Of a stretch of 31,921 nucleotides of DNA, positions 17,114-24,841 are shown one piece after another. The stretch is from Bacteroidales bacterium (GTDB taxonomy: Bacteria; Bacteroidota; Bacteroidia; Bacteroidales; Lentimicrobiaceae), in NCBI GenBank assembly GCA_016709025.1, contig JADJEQ010000033.1:1-31921 (forward strand). The letters are read 5' to 3'. The position numbers were made by a program, and so were the translations under genes. Within the stretch, counting starts at the first letter, position 1; every line of letters starts with the position of its first letter. The notes beneath the pieces are model-generated. The model made no database searches, had not been told where the DNA came from, and worked only from the letters and a program-made list of their open reading frames with translations.

Positions 17114-17643
17114 TTATATCAGCACAACTGCGAGTTCGGCCACTGCAAATACAGTGCTTGCTGCTTCAAAATCCTGGGCAACTGTAGTGGTGGTTACACT
17201 AACTTCAGCTACTTCTAATTCGACTACACCTGTAGTATTTGTTGTAACTGCTTCTATATCGCCACCGGCAATTCTACCTAAATCGCTTTCCGAAAGTTCA
17301 TTCGAAAATGACTTAGGTTTCATTGGCAATACCAGGTTCAAGGTTACAGCAGAATTTTTTATAAAACGTACTTCAAAATTTTCAGGAATTTCCTGGCCTT
17401 TCGCAGCAAAACGTTCACCTATTAGTTTTCCAAACTCCGGGGTAATCACATCCGGTAATATGGCATAAACAGCATTGGCATTGTTTTCATATACATTAAC
17501 TTTAGTGGTTCCCTCAAAGTCAAACCCGGCTTCAGTTAAAAATTTCTTTGGATCAGCCAGGAATTTCATCTTATAAGACTCATCTGACCAGCAACGTGCG
17601 TAAATCTGGGCAACAATTGCATTGTTTTTTCCTCGTTTTTCAT
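17114..17643 (-). CDS. NHLP-leader RiPP precursor (proteusin-like; start hidden by a frameshift)
   Basis: This is a natural-product precursor of about 176 residues with a nitrile-hydratase-alpha-like leader. The frame visible without correction starts at ATG 17569 (MKFLADPKKFLTEAGFDFEG), but the same frame continues upstream with NAIVAQIYARCWSDESYK, the hallmark first helix of NHLP leaders, and has no start codon there. ATG 17643 (MKNEEK) lies one frame off. One A missing from the A6 run (T6 on the plus strand, 17625-17630) joins them as MKNEEKNNAIVAQIYARCW. Further on come VYAILPDVITPEFGKLIG and NLVLPMKPKSFSNELS, then the cleavage motif SESDLGRIAGG. The core after GG has 48 residues: 11 Val, 9 Thr, 8 Ala, 8 acidic, one Gly, no Cys, Lys or Arg. 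The epimerase and the methyltransferase-family enzyme directly downstream are the likely tailoring enzymes. The C39 exporter should cut at GG. Confidence 0.9.
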
Positions 17644-17686
17644 GTTTTTTGTTTTAATAATTGAAATCAAATTTGTTTGGTGATTT

Positions 17687-17708
17687 CTATGATGAAGTTT
17701 TATCATAG
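17687..17708. promoter_or_regulatory. 7-bp perfect inverted repeat upstream of the precursor gene
   Basis: CTATGAT and ATCATAG flank an 8-base spacer (GAAGTTTT), 44 bp upstream of the reconstructed precursor ATG (17643). It could be a 5'-UTR hairpin or an operator half-site pair. Position and perfection are seen; function is a guess. Confidence 0.35.
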
Positions 17709-17844
17709 TTATATATTATAGATATTTATTTCTGAATATGTAAAAGGTAACATTTCAGGCAATTAGTTTCTTTATACTGCTATAATTCAAGGAAGGATTA
17801 TGAATTTCCAAGCATATACAAAGGTTATAGTGTGACTTCTTAAT

Positions 17845-17922
17845 GATATCGAAGCGGAATATGTCCGCGATCTGTCAATTAACAAACAATTTATCTTCAC
17901 GGTATAACTCATCCTAATCAGC
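17845..17922 (-). repeat. Intergenic imperfect-palindrome repeat, copy D (inverted)
   Basis: Read on the minus strand this begins AGCTGATTAGGATGAGTTAT, continues ACCG, then TTAATTGACAGATCGCGG, and ends ATTCCGCTTCGATATC. It aligns over its whole length with the copy at 31786 but is more diverged, and the inner hairpin is degraded. It lies in the gap upstream of the RiPP precursor. Confidence 0.6.
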
Positions 17923-17943
17923 TAAGCAGGCCAGGAATGAGGA

Positions 17944-17959
17944 TACATAAATTTATGTA
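17944..17959. promoter_or_regulatory. 16-bp perfect palindrome
   Basis: TACATAAATTTATGTA is a perfect dyad, placed 300 bp upstream of the precursor start and 120 bp after the serine hydrolase stop. No T-run follows on either strand, so it is unlikely to be a terminator. An operator for a dimeric regulator is possible, but none is encoded next to it. Confidence 0.35.
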
Positions 17960-18081
17960 CGCGGTTTTAAAATGGATTCAGGTGGAATAATTGCAAGAAA
18001 TACCTGGAAATACAAAGCTGTATAAATATTAAGATGACACGCCTGGTTCAAAAATGATTTGATTTGAGGTTTAAGACAATG

Positions 18082-19730
18082 TCAGTGGGTTATAGCAGGT
18101 ATTAAATAGTTTTGCATTATATTGTCAACTTGTTTGTGCCCGTATGTTGTATTGAAAGCTTTGGAAGTGACCACAATGATAGTGGCTTTTTCTTTGAAAA
18201 TAAAGATTTTGTTTCCGCCATTACCGCTTGAATAGTAAGCTTCATAGTTCATTCCGGCAATATTGTATGTTTTATTCCAGAACAGGAAACCATAATATTC
18301 TTCTTCAGATATAGATATTTGTCTCGATAAACTTTTTGCAGCCCATTCCTTTGTGAATATTTGCCGGCCATTCCATTCACCCTGGTTTAAATATAGCTGT
18401 CCAAACTTTGCGTAATCAATTGCACGCATCTTTAATCCCCCGGCTGTATTTGCCACTTTTTGAGGTGTATATTGCCATTTATATTTGGTTATGCCTAGTG
18501 GTTCAAATAATTGCTTTTCTGCATATTTTTCCAGGCCGCCTGGAACTGATTTATGAATAATATCGCCAATAACCACCACTCCTGCAGTAAAATAATCCCA
18601 TCGGGGATTAGCAACCTTCCTATTATCTATTGGAAGATCTAATGTAAAGTTCACCCAGTTTTTTGAAGGGTACATATTTTCTTCATTTCCTTGCGATTCC
18701 TGGTTCATATCAGATCCATCAAATGGCGAACTCATTGTCAATAAACTTTTTAGAGTAATGCTGTCTTTCGAAATTGAGTAGTTCTGAAATGCATTAAAGT
18801 CGTAAAACTCATGCAACATCTGCATTTCACTATTTATATATCCATCTTTTATAGCAATTCCCAAAATGGCTGATGCAAACGATTTACCTACTGACCGGGT
18901 ATCATGAAGTGTATTTCTGTTAGAACCATTAAAATACTCTTCAACTAATAACTTGCCATCCTTGATTACAACAATACTCGTTATGTCTTTAAATGTATTT
19001 ATCGCAATTTTTCGATTGAGGGATTCAATATAGGATTTATCAAATGTCTCAGTAGATATTTGCCAGTCGTTAAGGGGTTTAATGGGTTGGACCTTCACAT
19101 GCTTTTCATTGATCTTTATTTCTGGAACCATGATTTTGAGGGTCCCGTCAGCAATTATACTCCCAACTAATGTTTCGGTTAATTTCAGATATGGCCTGAT
19201 TTCAATTTTGAGAATATGTTCTCCATTTGAAAAAGCTTCCTGTCCTCCACTGGCTAAAAACCGATTCCAAAGAAATCTGCCCCAGGAATCCTCGTTGCTT
19301 GAACTTATTAAAGGGACCCTGAATACGGTCCTGTTGTTTTTACTATCAGCACTTCCAGCGCCAACATTCAGGTTTTCAGAATAGATCTTTTATTGTCAAC
19401 GAAAAATGTGAATTGATAATTCCCATTATTGGTAAGCTCCTCAACGGTCATTTGAGGTGATAATAAATGAAGATAATTTGTAAGTGAGTTGCCTAAAAAA
19501 CACTCTTATGTTTAAGTCAGTTTTTTCTCTTTTAGTTCAAATGAAATCAGGAAGTCATTTTCTTTAAAATTTTCAATTGGGATTACTTTCCCCATGAATG
19601 CAATTTTCCCAATGTTTGCTTTATGAATTGGGTACACAATACTGTCGCTTTTTACCAGGTCATTTACCTGGCCTTGAACACTGAAACTAATCAGCATGAC
19701 AGAAATTAGAACTAAAAATTGTCTGCACAT
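18082..19730 (-). pseudogene. Secreted beta-lactamase-family serine hydrolase, broken by frameshifts
   Basis: A class C beta-lactamase/DD-peptidase-like domain fills 18082-19131: nucleophile SxxK in RSVGKSFAS, a partner region WDYFTAGVVVIG, and GNGGNK in the place of the KTG box. The frame stays open without a start codon up to 19389, encoding an extra N-terminal domain (KIYSENLNVGAGSADSKNN, SWGRFLWNRFLASGGQEAF, GEHILKIEIRPYLKLTE). A second frame encodes LTNYLHLLSPQMTVEEL and YQFTFFVDNK. A third begins at ATG 19730 with a signal peptide (MCRQFLVLISVMLISFSVQG). Breaks fall at homopolymers: T4 19388-19391, A6 19495-19500, T6 19521-19526. Reconstructed length is about 550 residues. Either a decayed gene or indel error; the protein text across each break is sensible. 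The substrate is unknown and no link to the RiPP operon is shown. Confidence 0.75.
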
Positions 19731-19966
19731 CGTATCGACCGTTAATATTACAATGAATCATAGTGGTATTGCCCCCCAATAAGAGTAGCCAATGACTCCA
19801 TTCATTTTCAACGCCACATTGATTTCATCCTGGCAATTCAATATGAATACAGATTCCCAATTCCCGGCAACAAAGACTGGAAATTGGCCCGGGAATAATT
19901 GATGTGGCTGAAAAATCGAATCAGTCGAAAACTTAGACGAGATAATTTTGCCTGGGTTACTGAGGA

Positions 19967-20755
19967 CTATTCAAAAGTTATTTCCCCAATTAAATACAAT
20001 TTCCCCTTCCCGCTGATTTCTGTCCGCTCATTGAGGTATCTGCACTGTAAATACCCTCTGCGTTCCGAGAGTTGAATAGCTGAAAATTCTGTTTTATTCA
20101 GTTGCTTTGCCCAATAAGGTGCCAGGGTCGTATGTGCCGAACCTGTTACCGGGTCTTCTTTAATGCCGATCTGTGGGGCGAAAAACCTTGATACAAAATC
20201 TACCTGATTTCCTTTGGCTGTAATGATAACGCCACGACTGTCGAGTTTTGCAATGTCGTCAAATGCAGGAGTTACATTAATAATGTCATCTTCCTTATCA
20301 AAAACCAACAGGTAATCCGTTTTCCCTTTAAAGGCTGAATAAAGCTTCGGTTCAAAACAGTTTAATAATTCCGTGCTTAGAGTTACCGGATTAAGGCTAT
20401 CGGTGGGGAAATTAAGACTTAGGAATTCACCGTTTTTCGTCACGGTCAATTCACCACTTCTCGGAGAATAAAAATGAATGATATTTTCTTTGTGGTTTTC
20501 ATAATTAAATAGTACAAAAGCCGCAGCCAGCGTAGCATGCCCGCATAAATCCACTTCAACGGCTGGAGTGAACCAGCGGATATGGTATTGTTCTCCCTGC
20601 TTTACATAAAATACGGTCTCTGCCAGGTTGTTTTCCATGGCAATTTTCTGCATCAGTTCATCAGGCAGCCATGCATCCAGCGGACAAACAGCAGCAGGGT
20701 TTCCTGAGAAAACCTTTTCGGCAAAGGCATCGATTTGATATAGTTTGTTGGTCAT
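19967..20755 (-). CDS. PhzF-family isomerase/epimerase
   Basis: This intact 262-residue protein belongs to the PhzF phenazine-biosynthesis-like family, which has a two-lobed diaminopimelate-epimerase fold. Typical features are the N-terminus YQIDAFAEKVFSGNPAAVC, the catalytic Glu in NNLAETVFYV (about residue 46), the segment RWFTPAVEVDLCGHATLAAA, and the C-lobe motif GIKEDPVTGSAHTTLAPYW. Known members isomerise small molecules; PhzF itself acts on dihydro-hydroxyanthranilate. No phenazine genes occur here, so the substrate is unknown. ATG 20755 is the start. It stands alone on the minus strand. Confidence 0.92.
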   Translation of the reverse strand: MTNKLYQIDAFAEKVFSGNPAAVCPLDAWLPDELMQKIAMENNLAETVFYVKQGEQYHIRWFTPAVEVDLCGHATLAAAFVLFNYENHKENIIHFYSPRSGELTVTKNGEFLSLNFPTDSLNPVTLSTELLNCFEPKLYSAFKGKTDYLLVFDKEDDIINVTPAFDDIAKLDSRGVIITAKGNQVDFVSRFFAPQIGIKEDPVTGSAHTTLAPYWAKQLNKTEFSAIQLSERRGYLQCRYLNERTEISGKGKLYLIGEITFE

Positions 20756-20817
20756 AATTGCAATTGATTATTCCTGTTATTGGGTGTAATTTAACTGCAG
20801 TACTCTGATATTGTTGA

Positions 20818-21674
20818 TTAATCTTTCATTTTTTTCGGTTCATTCAGGGCATCATTTTGCTTTTCTTGCTGCAATTGTTTTGCATTAACTTTTGATATGA
20901 CCTTTTTGCCCGTTTTTTGCTCGATTTCCTTTCGGGTATTTCCCGCAATTGTACCTCCTTGTTTGGCAATATTCCGGTTTTCAGTAAAAGTTTTTGGTTT
21001 CTTTTCTTTTGAGATTTCGGTTGTGCTTGCTTCAGCCAGCATATTTAGTACCAACTCAAGGTTGGTCATATTATCGCGGAGGTTTTCCTTTTTCAGGTCT
21101 TTATGTTTTTTATACTCTTTTGTGGTAAAACCGCTCCACGCCTGTGTAATATCGTCGGTAAGTATGGCAAATTCTGGCCTTTTGTTACACCCCGGTTTTC
21201 CCATTCGTCAGTCAGTTCTTTGCGAATTTCAATACTCTTTAGCCGCTGGTTTATCCATTCTTTTGAGTAGCCTTTTCGCAAGTATGTTTCCATTAACTGG
21301 TCTATGCCAATTTCAGGATCCTCAATCTCATCGATCCGTTCCGGGCCTTTGGCAATCCATAATTTAAAAGGCTCGGCTTTGGGTGATGGAATGCTTTGTA
21401 TTAACCGAAATAGTTGCTCTGTATCGGCAACATCTGTTTTATAATATTTTCCATCTGATGATAACATTTTCAGTTGTCCCAATTTTTGGGACAACTCACT
21501 GCCTTCAGCTATTAATTTTGTTTTCAGTGCATTCCAGTATTTTCTTGGACGAGGGCTTTCCGTTAAAGCCTCAATTACGTCAACTATCGAAAAGTACCAT
21601 TTCTCCTGGTCTTCGTCCCAAAGTGAGCGAATTTGTTTCTGCTCAAATAATTTGATGGATGTTTCTTTATTCAT
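20818..21674 (-). CDS. DinD/BRO-N family protein (one frameshift)
   Basis: This protein of about 286 residues resembles DNA-damage-inducible protein D. The N-terminal BRO domain spans about residues 10-110 (WYFSIVDVIEALTESPRPRK, YYKTDVADTEQLFRLIQSIP, FKLWIAKGPERIDEIEDPE). The DinD middle part follows (YLRKGYSKEWINQRLKSIEI, RKELTDEWENRG) and a C-terminal part (EFAILTDDITQAWSGFTTK, NLRDNMTNLELVLNMLAEAS). The frame breaks at T4 21180-21183; one extra A on the coding strand gives ENRGVTKRPEFAILTDDI. Start ATG 21674 is preferred over an upstream GTG at 21689. The E. coli family member is SOS-induced and linked to RecA; here that is only by analogy. The tail is Lys-rich. Confidence 0.82.
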
Positions 21675-21803
21675 AAGGCTGTCAATCACTCAAAATTAGG
21701 CATTTTCAAACTTATATATTGATTTGTAATCGATAAAATAGCTAAATCAAAATAGAATTATTCACTGGTAAGTGGAATCATATTGGGCTAGAATATTTAA
21801 GTT

Positions 21804-22303
21804 TCATTGTTCATTCATTGTAGATGTGGCAACCGACAATTCGTAGTCTAAGCCTCTCATTTGTATGATTTCAAAATCAACAATAATGTTCTTATACTCA
21901 GCAAATTCTTCTTGTTTTCGCTTAACCATTGAATCAAAAAGCAGTTCAAATTCTGGCCATTCCGGAATCCCACTAATAAATTTCTTCCTGCTCAACTGAA
22001 ATGCTTCTTCACTCTTTTCTCTCATAAGAGCTGCATTCCATATTGTTGCTCCAATGGTATATTTTGTCTTTATAATATCAATCTTGTCTTGACTTTCTAA
22101 AAGTGGATAAACAAATGACTTAAGTAATTCAGAATATTTAATTTTCTATCATTCGGTAGTACAAGTCCACCTTTTGACTCAGATCTTTTCCTTATTTCTT
22201 CTGCACCAGGACCGTTTCCTGATGATATCAAGGCTTCCAGCTCCCGTTTTCGCTTGGCTTCTTTTAAGCGTTTAGCTCTTTTGATATTATTGTTTCTTCC
22301 CAT
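21804..22303 (-). CDS. Hypothetical protein, about 166 residues (one frameshift)
   Basis: Not recognised. Two frames (22097-22303 and 21804-22025) join if one A is added to the A4 run of the coding strand (T4 at 22142-22145), giving LPNDRKIKYSELLKSFVYPL and then KYTIGATIWNAALMREKSEE without a gap. The N-terminus is very basic and probably helical (IKRAKRLKEAKRKRELEAL), followed by a Gly-rich linker (SSGNGPGAEE). The C-terminal two-thirds are helical with conserved-looking aromatic residues (IPEWPEFELLFDSMVKRKQEE). No signal peptide or membrane segment. It lies next to the DinD-like gene on the same strand. Confidence 0.6.
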
Positions 22304-22492
22304 ATGAGTTTTTTCAAAAAATGGTTTCGTTTAAGATTCTATTTTTTTGTTTCAATCAAATGGACGTTCTTTCAGCTTGCCACTTTAGATCATTTATTTA
22401 CGAAGTTCATTTAAGAATACAATCGGTTCATTCAAAGATATCAAATAAGCACTTCACACCTCTTTTGTCTCACTGTTGCATAATAGACATTT

Positions 22493-23869
22493 CTACTGTT
22501 TCCAGTGAATATTCACTTTGGCATTTGTCCTGTTAAAATCAGCAAAAGTATTTGAAAATGTGAGTTCTTTTGAATTTTCAAATGTTTTGTCGCTGAATGT
22601 TGCATATTTCTCTATGGGTTTCCCCTTTTTATCAAAGTCAAGCTTTTTGTTTTTATTATTATCAATAAAAGTCAACATTGAATACTTTCCGTTTTTTAAT
22701 CCGTAAATATGAATGTTAAGTGTCCCCTTATTGGGAATGGTACCATATAAGTAACCGCCTGTAACCGCCTGTCGTTTAGTAAAACTTTTTTCACTGTCCA
22801 TTACAGCTATAAACCCGTTTGTCGGTCTTCTAAAGAACTGCGATTTCAAAATGAAAATAATTGCCGGCATAAAAACTTGCATTGTTTTTAGTTTGGAGAA
22901 ATTGGTGTTGGCTGATGTTCTTAGCAAGGTCTTCATCAAATCCCAGGTGAATTAGAGAAGGCAATAAATGAGAATAATTAACTGGTTCAGTTAAGAGTAT
23001 TAACGCTTTATTCAAGTGTTTTATCTCATTTTGATTGAGTGGGAAAAACGTAAGATCATTATCAAAATCCAATTCTGAAAGGCTGATACTTTTAATTTCA
23101 TTATGGGTATCCGTATGAAAGGAAATGCTTTGTTGATTTATATTATAAACAATACTCCACATTGTTTTAAAATTGCCTTTAGATAGCAACTTTTTTAAGC
23201 ACATTGAATGCAAAGGATTCATTCACTTCATTTTCGGGGCGGATGTTTAGTATTTCCTGCTCCAACTGATAATAACGATAGGCTGATATGGTGTTATTTT
23301 TCTTCTTTCCACTTATTGTGCTTTTAAATTGTTCAGATTGAAGAACGGAATTGTTTGTAATAGTTTGACAAACATTGGCTTCTTTTTTATAAGCAGTAGG
23401 GGTTCCATTCAGATATTCTATGATCACGGATTCACCTGTCTTGTCAGAAAGGATATAATGAACTTTACCTTTTATGGGATAAATTTTCAGATCGGTTAAA
23501 TGATCGGTAACCTGTTGAATAGATTCAAAATTATCCAGCTGGTATTGTACCCATTCAAGTTCATTCACATATTTCTTTTCTTCATTCATATTATATTTGG
23601 TAAATTCAAGCCAGAGCATTTCAACCCCAAGCCTTTCATTCATCCGCACAAGGCATTTCTTTCCATTTGGTTGTCCGTATTTACTGGTCCACTGCGCAGT
23701 TTCACCGAGTAAATAGGGTTTTTTGGTCCGGAAGGTTTTTAGAAACCCTCCCGGAATGTCCAGTCAAAATTCTTGCCAAAATTTGATTTCATTTCATAGC
23801 AGAGCAGGAATACACAAGATTAGTTGTTATCAGTGCTATCAAAATGGTTGTAAGTATCTTTTTTATCAT
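22493..23869 (-). pseudogene. Broken Ntn-hydrolase (choloylglycine hydrolase/penicillin V acylase family) with DUF2141-like tail
   Basis: Pieces of one exported amide hydrolase lie in several frames. ATG 23869 opens a signal peptide (ILTTILIALITTNLVYSC) whose last Cys could be the N-terminal nucleophile. Then, in other frames, come FGKNFDWTFREGF, LLGETAQWTSKYG, MNERLGVEMLWLEFTKYN, YPIKGKVHYILSDKTGESV, SIVYNINQQSISFHTD and HLLPSLIHLGFDEDLAKNI. The last piece (22493-22939) resembles DUF2141: GTLNIHIYGLKNGKYSMLTF, DNNKNKKLDFDKKGKP. Breaks occur near 22835, 23180, 23660, 23730 and 23795; more breaks per kb than any other gene here. It may be truly decaying. Whether the DUF2141-like part belonged to the same protein is unsure. 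Family members hydrolyse amides such as bile salts, penicillin V or acyl-homoserine lactones. Confidence 0.65.
22751..22770. repeat. Exact 10-bp tandem duplication
   Basis: GTAACCGCCT occurs twice head to tail inside the DUF2141-like part of the broken hydrolase. Ten bases is not a multiple of three, so gain or loss of a unit shifts the frame. Confidence 0.85.
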
Positions 23870-24187
23870 TATGCCTTTGTTTTACAGTAAGTGTGCTAAG
23901 TAAGTTGCTATCAATCGGCTAAAAATAGCTTGCTATTCAATACTTAAAATACATAAACAAATCAAGAGGGTTTTAGACATTGAAATTGCCATTTTAGGGT
24001 AATTAATTTTGACTACTTAATCACTCAAGCCATTACTAACCAGGCAATTTTGCTGAGGATTAAAAGTTGTTTTTATCAAATTAAATGACAACCCCCTCAA
24101 ATTTAAGAAAAGTGATTCTCTCAGACCCAATAAGCTGGTCCCTTGATTTAGTAATTTCCTGATCTTCTATCAGAATAGTTTCTTCAA
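23870..24187. other. Intergenic stretch without a recognised gene
   Basis: These 318 AT-rich bp lie between the Ntn-hydrolase remnant and the GyrI-like gene. A short frame without a normal start covers 24068-24200 (minus strand) but I could not support it as a gene. No dispersed-repeat copy or clear terminator is seen. Confidence 0.35.
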
Positions 24188-24667
24188 TCAGTTTTTCCTC
24201 ACCGGAATCCAAATCTCCTCCTCCGAATCAGGACTGTCATTCCTGTATTTCTCACCCAGTTTCTCGAAATAGGGCCTGTTATCAAGTGATATCCCGGAAG
24301 CCGGTAACCAACTGCCCATTATATACTGGAATGCCTTTGCACCCTCACTTGGAAGGCCCTTATATAAAAATACCGCGTACATCCCGGCAGGCAACAGAAA
24401 GGTTTCCATTCCTTCGGGAGTGGTAACCGCCTCACTGACTTCCAGGGCGGCCCATTTTTCAAATTCAGTAAGCGGGTTAAACGACTCAAAAAAGCCTTCA
24501 GGATAGTTCTGTAATGAATATAAAACCGGCTCCACCTGAAGGGAAATCTCTTTCCTCCGGGGCATAAAACTTCTCCATAATTCTGCGGTCCGGTTCTGCG
24601 CAAACGACATCCTCATCCGCATTCCCACAAGCTGCTTTGCTTCCAGGTTTTCTATATGTACTTCCAT
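24188..24667 (-). CDS. GyrI-like small-molecule-binding domain protein
   Basis: This 159-residue stand-alone GyrI-like (AraC effector-binding) domain lacks a DNA-binding helix-turn-helix. Supporting segments are IENLEAKQLVGMRMRMSFAQ at the N-terminus, the strand-helix unit EKWAALEVSEAVTTPEGMET, and the LPAGMYAVFLYKGLPSEGAK segment that is characteristic of the second half, followed by FQYIMGSWLPASG and the acidic end EEEIWIPVRKN. Such proteins bind, and sometimes hydrolyse, hydrophobic or cationic small molecules. ATG 24667 is the start. It appears to be a single-gene unit, with no regulator beside it. Confidence 0.85.
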   Translation of the reverse strand: MEVHIENLEAKQLVGMRMRMSFAQNRTAELWRSFMPRRKEISLQVEPVLYSLQNYPEGFFESFNPLTEFEKWAALEVSEAVTTPEGMETFLLPAGMYAVFLYKGLPSEGAKAFQYIMGSWLPASGISLDNRPYFEKLGEKYRNDSPDSEEEIWIPVRKN

Positions 24668-24841
24668 ACCAGTTTTTTAAATATTTTGTACTGAATTAGA
24701 TTGTCTCAAAGAAAATAAAACCAGTAACCGGGCAATAATGGGGTGAATAAAAATTTTCAAGGCCACATTAAGATTTGGTGCTTTCATATTTATCATAAGA
24801 AAAGTAATTCTGTTTCAATTCAACTGATACTGTGCTCTATA

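Larger units (their letters stand above)
17644..18081. promoter_or_regulatory. Promoter-bearing gap upstream of the RiPP operon
   Basis: These 438 AT-rich bp have no gene-like frame. They must carry the promoter of the RiPP operon (minus strand), but I could not place a convincing Bacteroidota TTG / TAnnTTTG pair. They hold an inverted repeat close to the precursor start, one copy of the dispersed repeat, and a 16-bp perfect palindrome, each listed separately. Confidence 0.45.

Noticed and set aside
17114..17259. Lanthipeptide or thiopeptide core
   Set aside because: The core has no Cys, and no LanM, LanB or YcaO gene is present.
17625..17630. Phase variation at the A6 run of the precursor gene
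   Set aside because: The tract is too short to be a likely contingency locus, and comparable breaks at 4-base runs elsewhere point to sequence error.
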